DNA from: Gautieria morchelliformis
Taxonomy: Eukaryota; Basidiomycota; Agaricomycetes; Gomphales; Gomphaceae
Length of the DNA: 64,000 nucleotides
Direction: 5' to 3'
NCBI GenBank assembly: GCA_015179125.1
Contig: WHVA01000022.1
Location: forward strand, 248,001-312,000
Part shown: positions 23,332 through 34,172 of the stretch, one piece after another
Layout: every line of letters begins with the position of its first letter
Position numbering within the stretch: the stretch's first letter is position 1
Position numbers and translations under genes: made by a program
Notes under the pieces: generated by a model
The model's input: only the letters and a program-made list of their open reading frames with translations
Told to the model about the DNA's origin: nothing
The model's database searches: none

Positions 23332-23643
23332 TTACTTCGGCCCCCCCTCTTCCTCATCAGGCTCTTCCTGGTCTACTTCTGCCGTCCCACCTGTTTTCTC
23401 CTTCTCGCCATCTCCCACTGCATCTCTCCACTCCGTAAGCGCTCTCCCTGTGATATCTTTCGCCTTTGCAATAGCGTCTCGCAACGCTGCATAGTATGTG
23501 CCGGAACTCCGCCCTGATTCCGACGACGTGGATTGGAGAGGTATGGCATGGGTTGTGGTGGCAGATAGATTTGGTGGTGCAGACGTGGATGATGGAGGTC
23601 GTAGGTCGTAGGAAACTGAGAGGGTGGGAGCCTCAGATGACAT
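23332..23643 (-). CDS. GON7: EKC/KEOPS complex subunit GON7, 103 aa
   Basis: A single minus-strand exon. The protein starts SSEAPTLSVSYDLRPPSS and has the family core YYAALRDAIAKAKDITGRAL followed by TEWRDAVG, ending in a Glu-rich tail; length fits Gon7 (about 100-125 aa). KEOPS makes the t6A modification of ANN-decoding tRNAs and affects telomeres in yeast; Gon7 is its small disordered stabilising subunit. I chose the ATG at 23641-23643 because the family begins directly before the SYDL segment; an in-frame ATG at 23694 would add 17 residues without similarity. The gene is convergent with eL28. Confidence 0.75.
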   Translation of the reverse strand: MSSEAPTLSVSYDLRPPSSTSAPPNLSATTTHAIPLQSTSSESGRSSGTYYAALRDAIAKAKDITGRALTEWRDAVGDGEKEKTGGTAEVDQEEPDEEEGGPK

Positions 23644-23952
23644 GCTGCACGGTGCGGAGGGGCTGGGTTTAAATTTAGCAGCACTGATGGACAATTGTTC
23701 AAAGCGTATGCTCAGCAGGGATGAAAAATATGACTATGATGACGCTGTTATTTGGGGGGATATTTCATCAAACCACAATTAGTACTCACTCGCGCTCATG
23801 CACACCGACAATAGAGTGGTTGGAAGTTTTGTAGCTTCTATCAAGTAGGCACAAGTAAGGAAACAAATCGAGATACTGGCTACAGTTTGTAGGATGGCTG
23901 GGGAGTATACATAGTGCAACGATCTCTCCCAACATTGTCCGCCGCGACTAAC

Positions 23953-26900
23953 TCAAACTCGTGGCGTACACCCATTAACGCTTATGCTACGAGTAGCAGT
24001 GCTCACGGCGCTTGGTGCCCGACTCTTGCTTAGCCAGCTACGCATCGGGGGCTTTGACACAGAGGCAGGCTGCCCCAAACCGATGGGTCTGCTCCCCCTC
24101 GGGCTATTCGTGGACTCAGTCAATGGAGCTACACTCCGTTTCAGCGGTGATGGCTGCTGCAGCGTTGGCCGCTGAGATACCGCTGTCGTACCCTTGCGTG
24201 ACGGCGTGAATCCGCCCCGGCCATCGTTCGCGGGACGCCAAAGGCTGCGGGGAGGTGTGTTGCCAAGCGGTGCCACAACGGCTTCAACAGGTCCGGGAGC
24301 CGGCGAGTCAAAGTCATCTGGAACGCGTCTTTTTCTATTCCCAGAAGATGAGGGAGTAGGTGAAGCAGAATTCACACGAGAGGACGACGGTGCAGGCACA
24401 TTTGGTCGGTGTGTATCAGCGCGAGACGCGGGGCGACGCTGATCAGGAGTCTTGTATGCGGTGTTCGGGAGAGGAGGGACAGGCGGCTCGGGAGTCGCTA
24501 TCCTAGATGCAAGCGTTTTCCGCGACGGATCAGGCGTCTTTGAGCGTAAGACAGCTGGGCTAGATGGAATGCGGGAAGGGGCTTGGGTGGAGGGACCGGC
24601 TATGGGCATCGATGGTGCCACAGGTTGGGGAGGCGTCTTTGGTCGAACAGGTAACGGCGGAGTGGACGTTGATGGTGGGGCTGCCGTGAGCGCTGCCATT
24701 TTCGTCTGCAGGCTCTGAACCTTGCGAGTCAAACTGTCAACCTTGTTGACGAGTCGCTTCTTTTCCTTCAAAGCCCTGAGGTAACGTCAACCCTGAGCCG
24801 GTTATAAAACAATCGCACGAAAAGCATACTCAATGAAACGATCGTCGTTCTCCTCAATCTCAACAGACCTCATTCTGAGCATCTCTTCGAGATATTCAAT
24901 CTTCTCGTTGAGTTCAGAGATGGTTTCTTGACATTGGTGGTGGCTCTGTTGTTGTTGCAGTTCCTGTTGCGCCATGGCCAACTTCTGTTCATACTGGTTG
25001 ACCTTGGACGAAAGACTGATTTCCGCGGTTTGTGCTGCCTTGTCGAGTCTTGCAACCTCGCCCCGAAGACGCTCCACTTCCGACTTGAGCTTCAAGGCTT
25101 CATTATCACTGACAGCCAGAAGGAATCCATATCAGGCGGTGAAGATACAGATCGTTGCCATACGTACCTTCGTTTTGCTTGCTGCTCCGCGTACCGAAAT
25201 TTGGTAGCCAACCTGTCACGTTCTGCGCCAAGTCGTGTGTGTTCAATCTGTAATACAGTTTTCTCGCGCTGCAATGCTTGAATTGAGGCATCATGCTCGT
25301 CCACATATGCACGGGCTGCCGCAAGAGCTTGTTCAAGACTATGAATTTCGGCTTGAGCAGCATCGTAGCGGCCTGCCGAGGCCTCAATTCCGGATTCAAG
25401 GTCTTTCATCGTTTCCGTCGCAGTTTGGACCTGGGCTTGAAGTGAGTCGGATAGAGCCAATGACTGGTCGAGGCGGGTCTGAAGATCGAGAAGTTCATCA
25501 GCATGCGCAGACTTCATCTGATGGAGGTCATGTTCTAGTGATTCACGGCATGCCACACCCTCGCGGGCCTTCGCAAGCTGGGATTCCGCTTTCCCAAGTT
25601 TGTTTGTGAGGTCTTGAACAGCGCCGGCATGTTCTGATTGGAGAGAAAGATACTGTGTTCGACTCTCGTCTATCTGAGCCTGAAGCTTGGAGACCTCTCC
25701 ATTGAAATCCGCTTGTGCTATGTTGATGGCTTCAGAGTAAGAAGATCGCTCCTTGCTTAGCTCCTGCTCGAGCGATGCCACAGTCGAGGAGAGCTGTTGT
25801 GTCTCCTTATCGGCAAGCTGTGCATCGTCCCGCACTCGTTCGAGCGTCCCTTGAATTTCTCTTTCCCTCAGTTGAGCTGCCTCCAGCTCCCGGGAGAGAG
25901 CCTCCCTGGACGACTGCTCTGCGGCTAGTCGCCTGTGAAGGCCTTCGACCATCGCAGTGAGCTGCTGGGTCTTGCTTGTAGCATCTTGTTCGCGAGACTG
26001 CGTTTCGTTCTTGAGACATTCGAGAGCAATGGTTAGACGTTCAGTCTCCTCCTTGGCCAAAGCGAGTTCTTGTGCTAGAGCGTCCATTTTAGATGTTTTG
26101 CTGCTAATGGTAAGCGTCATAGAGTCGATCTCCGAGGATAGCTGCCCTATTTCGGTAAGGTCATGCAGGTGGCGATCCTCTGCTAGAGTGGCCTTGGCTT
26201 CGATGGTGGCCAGTCGCGTTCTGGTTCCTGCCAGCGCGGAGCGCAATCCCCTCGACCTCGCCACAGACTCCACAAACATATGTACCATGGTCTCGAGAGA
26301 CGTGGTGCCCTTCACGACCTCCGCCTGTGCATTTTGAAGTGCGGTCTGCGCTTCTTCGAGGTCATCGCGATAATTCGCTAGTGACTCCACCTCGACCTCC
26401 ATCTCTTCCAGCCGCCTGTGAGCCTCATCACGGGTCGCTCGCGCTTGAGCACAGTCATCTACTAGACAAGCCCGTTCTTGTCCTAATGTATCCAACTCAG
26501 CGGAAAGCTCCCCGATTGTCTCTTCAGCAACTCGCAAATTTGTCTCCAGTCGCTTCGTGTCATGCTGTAACATGCCAATCTGCTCAGTACGCCTTAGAAT
26601 CCTTTGCTCCAGCACTTCGAGATGAGATTTTAATGCCTCCGCGCTACAGCCGTCGTTACAAGGCAGAGCAGAGAGTTGCTTCGAGAATCGAATTTCTGCC
26701 GCATCTAGCTCCTCGCGTGCTTCCGAGAGTTCATTTTCGAGGCCTTTGACATGGATTTGGTATTCTGAGAGCTGGGAAGTCATGCTTGTTATCTGTACGT
26801 CGCGTCGCTCAATTTCCTTGGTTGCGTCGGCAAATTGGGCATTGCTAGCAGCCAGGTCTGCAACGAGCGTTTGCTGGGTGGTGGTACCCTCGTCACTGGT

Positions 26901-28826
26901 CCGGCGAATCTCAGCAAGACGTTCCTCCGCTTCATCGAGCTTAGATTGAAAGTGCTGTATAGTAATGAGTGACGAGACGGCAAGTCGAGATGAATCCTTC
27001 TGTGAGATAATTAGCTGCTCCCTACTCGCCTCGACTTCTTGCAGGTGACTGCGCATGATGTTCATCTCTGTGTCCTTGTTCGCGAGCTGAGTGGTGCGAT
27101 CCGTCAGTCCGGCATCTGCTCGCTCGAAATTTTCGCGCCAGGCTTCAAGCCCACTCACCTCACGTTCCGTGGCGTCGAGGCGAGCTCGGAGCATATCCTC
27201 TGTCATACGATGCTCAACATTAGCGAAATGTAAATCCCTTCTTAAAGAATCTCGCTCCCCGCGCAAACGCTCAATAGCAGTGAGGAGCCGTGCAACGACT
27301 GCCTCGTCTTCAGCTGACATCCTTGTTATAGGTTCAGTTGGAGCAAGGAACGGCGCGGGGGCAGATGCCGTGGAAGGAGGAGAAACGATGAGAAGAGGGG
27401 GGTCGGGCTTCACAGACTGGAGCTGGTGCTCGAGGGCTTGAACACGGGCCTCTGCATCTTCACACGCACTGAGCGTGTCGCGATACATTTGCTGTAGTTC
27501 TGTAGCATATCCACGCGCGTTGGTCAACGCGGATTCTCGTTCTGCCAGAGCAGAGCGCAACTCCTCAATGTTTGAATGGACCGCCCTAAGAGTGGGTTAA
27601 TTTAAGTTAAATTGGGTAGAAGGAGCGGATTTACCTGGAATCTGCGGGGGCCTCTGCTTGTAATCGATGGAGATCGTTGAGTGCTTCTTCCCGTTCCATC
27701 ACGAGTTCGGCCTCTGACGCCTCTAGTTTTTCTATTCGTTTCTGCAGGGCACTCTCACGTCTCCGAGCTTCTTCTTCGCGCTTCACAGCTTCATCGCGTT
27801 CCATCACTAGATCTTCCAGCCGAGTCTCCTCCACAGATCGTTCGCTAGCTGCGCCTCTCCAATACTCCAATTCCTCCTCACGCTCCCTGAGTAGCTCCTG
27901 AACGTTTTCGACATCAGCCTTTCCTGCGTTGGCAAGTTTCTCGGCTCTGAGTCGCGCATTATCTGCAGTGATCAGATCAGATTGGAGACGCGGAACCTTG
28001 GCTGCCTCTTGTTGCGCGATGGCGAGAGTCCGTGAGGCATCAGCTAACTCTAATCGCACCTTAGAGAGCTCGCTTTCAAGAGTGGCGATCCGTGCCTCTG
28101 GAGCAGTGGAGGAAGCGCTGGAGAACGTGGTGGGGCGTGGGAGACGCGTGGGGGGTTGAGAAGGCTTGGCCTCCTGCGATTGTGCTTCAAATGCTCGTAC
28201 ACGAGCCTCGAGGGTAGATTTTTCATGCTGGAGACGTTTCAGCTCGAGATTGTGTTGAGAAGTCATGCGGGAAGCGTAGCTGTCAAGTTCTGTGCGGAAG
28301 TTTCATTACAAGACGTGCGAGAAACCAGGTTGGCACAGTGCAGCCTACCCATTTGCAAGTACTTCCCCGTCTGCTCTTCAGAGACCAACTTTTCGCCGGC
28401 AGCAGTGAGCGACGCCTCAAGGTTTTGACGAGTAAGTCGCTCCGCGCGCAGGTCCTGTTAGCGTATATGTTAACGATCCCACGTTATACTTAACTCTAAT
28501 ACGCACATCAGCTTGTCGGTTTAGCTCAGACTCAAATTTGAGGGCACGGTCGGCTTCCTCCCGAAGCTTAGCAGAATGAGTGGTGCATCTGATCCAGGGC
28601 AGAGAATTGCATACCTTGCCCAGAGTTTCATTGAGCGTGCCCTTGACCGCAAGTAAATCATTGTTCTTCTTCAGGAGCTCGTTCTCCAGGGTGGCGTAGC
28701 GATTGTCTACTGGAATCAGTGGTGAGTGACACAGGCAGAGAGCTCCTGACCTTTATTGGCAGCTTGTTTACGGAGCTGAACCACCTCATCACTTGACGTG
28801 GACTCCTGCATCTTAATTTTGGACAT
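23953..28826 (-). CDS. large coiled-coil protein with Pro/Ser-rich basic tail, 1503 aa
   Basis: Eight minus-strand exons: 28751-28826, 28615-28709, 28507-28566, 28349-28454, 27635-28289, 25168-27585, 24830-25108 and 23953-24775; total 4512 nt in frame. From about residue 10 to 1250 the protein is almost unbroken coiled coil, rich in Glu, Arg, Gln, Leu and Ala, with two short Pro/Ser breaks (near SQPPTRLPRPTTFSS and SPPSTASAPAPFLAP). The last about 250 residues are low complexity, rich in Pro, Ser and Arg, with many SP/TP sites, likely disordered and phosphorylated. No motor, kinase or membrane segment is seen. Such architecture is found in cytoskeletal, centrosomal and nuclear-pore proteins; I do not recognise an orthologue and assign no function. 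The start is the first ATG before the conserved frame. Confidence 0.8.
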
Positions 28827-31157
28827 GCCGCGCACGGTGTCCAATGGACAACAACAGAAAAGAAACGCGCAAAAAGAACGCGTGCGGTCATGTGACCCAC
28901 GCAACAACAAATTCAGACCCCGCACCAGGTGACCGCCGCTTCAGACCGCTTCAGCATGTGCTCCGTTCCGTGGTGGTTGGTGACTGCCAATTTGTTGCCA
29001 AATGTCCGACCATTGTTCGCGGCCACTCACACAGCTGTTCTAGATGGCATCCTTTGTTCGATAGTTCGACGAAGTTCACCTCAAAGATGTCGCATGTGCA
29101 GCCGCCTGGTTCCCTTGCCAGAATCCTAATCGTTGGAAACTACTTTTGAACAGCCAATCTCGTGGCGGACAGGCAGAAGGCCGCATGGAATCTTGAGTCA
29201 GGCGGATTCCCGTCAACTTTCGAGAAAACGCCAAGGCACGCGGAAGTTACGTTCAGTGACAGCTTCTGACTGGGAGGCCATGATTGTGGCGGCTGTCGCT
29301 TTCATATATCCTTTCTTGCACAATCGCCCTGAGGACTTGGCCTCGTGTTCATTAACCCCCCTTCCTTCATCTTGCGGTGTATACCAGTGACAGCAATGGG
29401 GTATCTAACCTTGCCTTGACACAAAAGCCCGAGGTGCTGGCGAGACGTCAGCGTCAAGCATCTGTCTCTCGGCTCTGCCTAACTCTGTTCCTGCGTGCCT
29501 CTCGATAGCCTCCAGACCGATTACTGGGTGCTTCCTCACGGTGAGCGACCCCTCACACTAACCCATTCCATAAGTCCACAGGGTCACTTGGCCTCTCCGA
29601 GTTTCAAAGATGGTAAGACGGCGGGGATGGTATCGATACGTCATTCGGTTTGCGTTCCCATTCCATGTCAGGTTGACACGTTATACCCGGGTTGGCGCGG
29701 GGCTCATTTATCAGATGTTCTCATTTATCAGATATGGTTCTGACTTCGGTCAGTACAGCTGGAGGATGATCGGCGTCCTGTCGGTCTGAGGCACCCGGCA
29801 ACCGCCGAGGCAGCGGGAGGCAAGGAGCGGGCTTGTACGTGCGGGACCGAGGTGAGATATCCAACTTTGGCTTGGGCAAATGTCGAGAATTCTATTCTAT
29901 TTTTAGCCACCGCAGCTCGGAATATCTACAGATGCAAGGCAGCCCTAGACCGCGTCTCTTGCATTGGAGACAGATTTAGCTACGCTACCTGCGAGCGAAG
30001 CCCCGGGTCGCTGCGTCCAACAGAGCGCCACTGGGCAGACCACAACCTTTGCACCTACCTCCGTCTTTGAATATTGGGCTTCTGCTAAGTAGGGAAGAGG
30101 GTTGCTAGAGGAGACAGGTGTGTAGCGGTTTTGAGCCGACGAAAGCTCCCACCAGGGGGGATACCGCTACCCGTACCGCTCGCCCTTCCAGTCCTGTTTA
30201 GGAGTAACTACTTCTGAGCCCTGCGACTGGTGGGAGTAAACGGTCCGTGCGAGTGAACGGTGCCTTTAATCTGCCCAGAGGCTACGGCACTCGTGACCCA
30301 CCAGCGGGAAGTGTACGAGTTGGGTGGTACGCTAGCCAGAGGACGGAAGCTTCGTCCCAAGCTCCTTAGCTCAAGCTGACTAACCACAGAACTTCGGCCG
30401 ACTAACCATAGAACTTCGGCCGGTAGTCCGGCGAACAGGTATTTTCGTGTCCATGCAGCAAGCGATGTTGGAAGAGTCGGTAAGTACTCATGTTAAATTT
30501 TCTAGGTATTTGCTACCAATGAATTGAATATTAGACACGATTCAGTTGAGCTAATAGGCGGGTACTGTCTATTACAGAACTTTAGCCCTTTGAGCCTGGT
30601 CCCCGTTCCAATGGCGTCTTATTGCGTCAACTTAATCACCCGCGTACTCCACTTCTTTCACAAGTTTCTCCTTCCATCCTTCCATCATAGAGGCGGCCTT
30701 TCTATAAGTATCACATGGTTCTAAGAATATATTTCTTGATCTGACTTATATAAAGATCGGGGGGTGGCCATACCCAAAATGCAAGTTGCCAAGCCGGCCA
30801 TGTGTTAAAACGGTCTCAGCTGACTGGGCGTGCCCATGGAAGGTTATGTCATCGGTGATGGTTTTAGAATTTCATCGGTACCAAACTATGCCAAGAACAA
30901 TGCATTACAGGTGGTAAAGAATCGCTACACTAGCTGCTTGGCTCCATCAATTGTTCAAGTCGTGGAGTCGACTGTCGAAATAATGTGGTGTACGTGTAAT
31001 GTGAGGTGGTACAGGTGATGCAGATGATGATGTTGAGAAGGAATGTGGTATTGCAGTGGTATAAAAGTCTCTAAAATTTTCACGTTGAGCATCGCGGAGC
31101 GCATCGAGCGAGAATGAGAGGCAGCACACCTGATACGATGATAGGAAACACTCCGTC
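28827..31157. other. intergenic, no gene seen
   Basis: The 2.3 kb upstream of the coiled-coil gene have only short frames without motifs on either strand. I see no tRNA or repeat array. Confidence 0.45.
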
Positions 31158-31543
31158 CTAAACCCACGCTCGATCTTCTGGATCCAACATCTCTGCCTGA
31201 AAGAATGACAACATGAGCATGGATAAACCAATTGTAGGCAACAAACTACCTTCTCAATGATCGGCATTCCTTGCTTGTTACGAGGGTTGAGCTGTCGGTA
31301 TGGAGCATTCGAATGCTCACACACGCCCTGAGGAGCAATAACATCAGTACTGATATTCCAGACGGATTGACAGGGTCGGTGCTCACAGCATCGCTCGTGC
31401 AGCTGCACAAGGTGCGCCAGATGGTTGAGACTACACGCGAGAACTTCATTTGGAGAGAAAACAGTCGTGAGCGATCGTATAGGTGCGCGTATCGAAATGT
31501 GGGGAACACAAGTGAAAGGCGAGGAAAAGAGTCGTATGTTCAA
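31158..31543 (-). CDS. hypothetical small Cys/His-containing protein, about 110 aa
   Basis: Two minus-strand exons, 31250-31543 and 31158-31196, joined by a 53-nt GT-AG intron with phase kept; the second exon reads AEMLDPEDRAWV then stop. The first exon holds a Cys/His cluster (ERCCEHRPCQSVW and GVCEHSNAPY), which could bind metal. I recognise no family. The start is the only in-frame ATG before the protein-like part, and the first about 35 residues are less convincing and could belong to another exon arrangement. Confidence 0.4.
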
Positions 31544-33164
31544 TAGTATTTATACCGCAAAAATGAGACACAGGGTTCACCGGAGTTTCGAACTCCGCAG
31601 AGGCGGCCCGCGGCTCATAACCGCCGAAAGCTGCGGAGACCCGACCGCGTCTGGGGCTGACTACTTCGCCAGCAAGCAGCATTCGATGACCATCCTGCTT
31701 CCGAGCCACACGCTAACGCCATATGGAATGGGCATTGTATATTCTCTGCATCGCCGGCCTCGACAAACCATCCTCGCAGTTTGCTTTCGCAAGACCCTGC
31801 TCCGGCTCACGGTAGACGGCAGAATCTAGCAGAATTTCCGGATGCACTATACGGGAAACAGGGCCGGAGGGGTCCCAGCGACCAGTCCAGAAGTGCTTTC
31901 CCACCCGTGGGCTGCTGACACGGGATGTTCCACTATTCGGCACAGCCTAGCACTGCCGTTCCTGTCGGTGGATGGATGTAAGTGTTTGGCGTCTTTCGTT
32001 AAGCACAATATTCCTGGGTCTGCCTCCGGTTGGCATACGATATATTGAACGAAGATTGAACGAAGAGTCTTGCACAAGCTGCTTCGTGAAGCTGTCAAAT
32101 ATTTCTCTCTTCTGTAGCCACTAACGCTTGACACGTCGCGTCAGGACTAACGAAAGCATACCGTCCTCCTCCTTGAAGCTTCACGTGACAGCATAGAAAT
32201 TTACTGGTGATGCCCCTGTACGTTCATATGCTCCGTCGCCCTTGTGATAGCATTCGTTGCTTGTTATGTTCCAGCAAGCAGCGTTGACGTCAGATATTGC
32301 TGGTTTCATGACGCAACAAATGGCTTCATCCATCGAGCCAACACTGGTATGGAAGCTGGAAGCCGCGTTTCCTTTGCGTCATACATGGCTCAGCCACATC
32401 CTCGCGTGCTCCGAGTCTGCATATGTCTTGCTCATAACGCCCGTTCCAGCGCCTGACATTATCCCCGTTGTGTTCTCAGTGAGTTGTGTACATGTGATCT
32501 CTTTGAAACCTATCGTTGAATTCGGCAAGGCCGACAGACGTACACTTGAGACACCCATGTCGCTCATCAGAGGTCATGAGGCTGTTCTGCCCTGGCCGAG
32601 TATATATAATACGCATAATAGCTTTTGCCCTGATGGAAAAGATTACGGTAACCTGGAGAACCTGCCTCTGCCTGCCTCTGCATACATGCCTAAGCTTCAA
32701 GATCCTAAACCATTCCTTATCACGTTTGAGTATGTATAATTAATGTTAGTATGTAGAGCGAACCTTTTCCTATACTTAATCAAGAAAAAAAAAAAACAGT
32801 GAGAACAAGCGCGGTCCGTCAATTCAAGTTTGATATCAAGTAGCAGTCAGTCCAAGGTAAGCGTGACCCTACTATCAAACCGGCCGTCAGTGGCGTTGCT
32901 CCGAACAGCCGGCGCGCTAAGCTGGCGAATCGGCTTTGAGACGGCCGTCCCCTCAGGTGATCTCTCTCAGTAAGCGTACATAGACCTTAATAAATAAAGC
33001 AGAGCGTAGCGCAGCACTAATTGTGATGATAATTAGGTCTATGTTTGCACCGCCTATAATAGCTTGTCCACTGGCAGCGCTCATGAGATATGACGTGTAA
33101 TTGCTGATCCGCAGTACTATTCTGCTACATCATGGCCCCGGGGCGTTAAACGTTAAACAAGAGC
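31544..33164. other. intergenic, no gene resolved
   Basis: A plus-strand frame over 32257-32739 (160 codons) lacks motifs and is not called. An A-rich run lies near 32787-32798. Confidence 0.4.
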
Positions 33165-33869
33165 TCACCCTAGCGCGAACGCAAGCTTTGCCCCACCTGG
33201 TACAGCCTTGACCGGGTGGGGAAGTGTTACTCGATCCACACGTTCAGGGCCGGTGGTGCTTAGTGCACCGATCTTCTCAGATTGATCCATAGACGGGACG
33301 GCGCTATAGATTGGGCCCAAGTAGGCAATACAACCAGGACGCCCGTCAGGGTTGTCCAAGGAATTTCCGATTCCAGTGTCCGTGAGCTCCGTTTCTAGCT
33401 TCTTGTGGTGCGCCCTTCCTTCGCTTGCTACCGGTATTTCACGCACAGGATGCCTCGATCCGGTGCCTTCGTACATTGCCTGGACACTTGGATCGCCCTG
33501 GTTCTCATCTTCTCCAACGCCAAAGGGTCCGATAGGGATCAGGCACGTATTCTGCGAGCATGAGGCGAGGCAGAATTGTGAATTGAGTGCCAGCTTAGGC
33601 TTAGGGTTAGAGTTCTCGGGTAGCGCTGTTCGGAGCCACGCGCGATGCTTCTGAGCTACACCGCACACCGATCCGTCAACTGTTGAAGATAAATAGGTCA
33701 GTTTGCCAGATTCGGTTACCTTACCGCCATGACAAGGGCAGGGGCTAGGCCCACGCCCAGCAGGCGCTCCGACTCGCGTGCAACGGAATGGTTCTGGAGT
33801 TCTTGGGAGGGGGGGAGCATGAAGGGAGGCTCTCGTTTTGTGTCCTACCCCTTGTCTGACAGGGTTCAA
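33165..33869 (-). CDS. unrecognised 234-codon ORF
   Basis: A single uninterrupted minus-strand frame of 705 nt, longer than expected by chance here. The translation is rich in Pro, Gly, Ser and Thr, has seven Cys (among them PCPCHGG and CLASCSQNTC), no hydrophobic N-terminal segment and no known motif. It may be part of an unrecognised gene or a decayed element. A (TA)n microsatellite at 33941-33965 lies just upstream. Confidence 0.35.
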   Translation of the reverse strand: MNPVRQGVGHKTRASLHAPPLPRTPEPFRCTRVGAPAGRGPSPCPCHGGKVTESGKLTYLSSTVDGSVCGVAQKHRAWLRTALPENSNPKPKLALNSQFCLASCSQNTCLIPIGPFGVGEDENQGDPSVQAMYEGTGSRHPVREIPVASEGRAHHKKLETELTDTGIGNSLDNPDGRPGCIAYLGPIYSAVPSMDQSEKIGALSTTGPERVDRVTLPHPVKAVPGGAKLAFALG

Positions 33870-33940
33870 AGTCTAATAAGGGCAACATCATTAAGAACAG
33901 AAGCTGAGCGTTCACTTACTGTAATAACAGAAGACAACGG

Positions 33941-33965
33941 ATATATATGTATATATATATATATT
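33941..33965. repeat. (TA)n microsatellite
   Basis: An alternating AT/TA run of about 25 bp, broken once by a G. Confidence 0.9.
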
Positions 33966-34172
33966 GTTGGAGGGTATCGCAAAGGGGATGTTCTCTTTAG
34001 TACACCCAGAACATGGGTAACCGGTGAGCGGGTAGAACACGACGGCACTAAAGTAACAGTTACACTGTAACGCCGGTCACGCGGTACTCTGGAGGTACAA
34101 GTAAAACTACACTAGCAGAGAAATGATGCATAAAATACAAGCGCGTCTCGCTGTGGATGCGTCCGTAAAGCG

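Noticed and set aside
31570-31640. tRNA T-arm-like sequence on the minus strand (GGAGTTCGAAACTCC)
   Set aside because: No D arm, anticodon arm or 5' acceptor strand at the right distance.
32257-32739. 160-codon plus-strand frame
   Set aside because: No motif, no convincing promoter or family; not called as a gene.
33588-33612. Telomere-like TTAGGG near 33597
   Set aside because: Only one full unit and partial neighbours; not a telomere tract.
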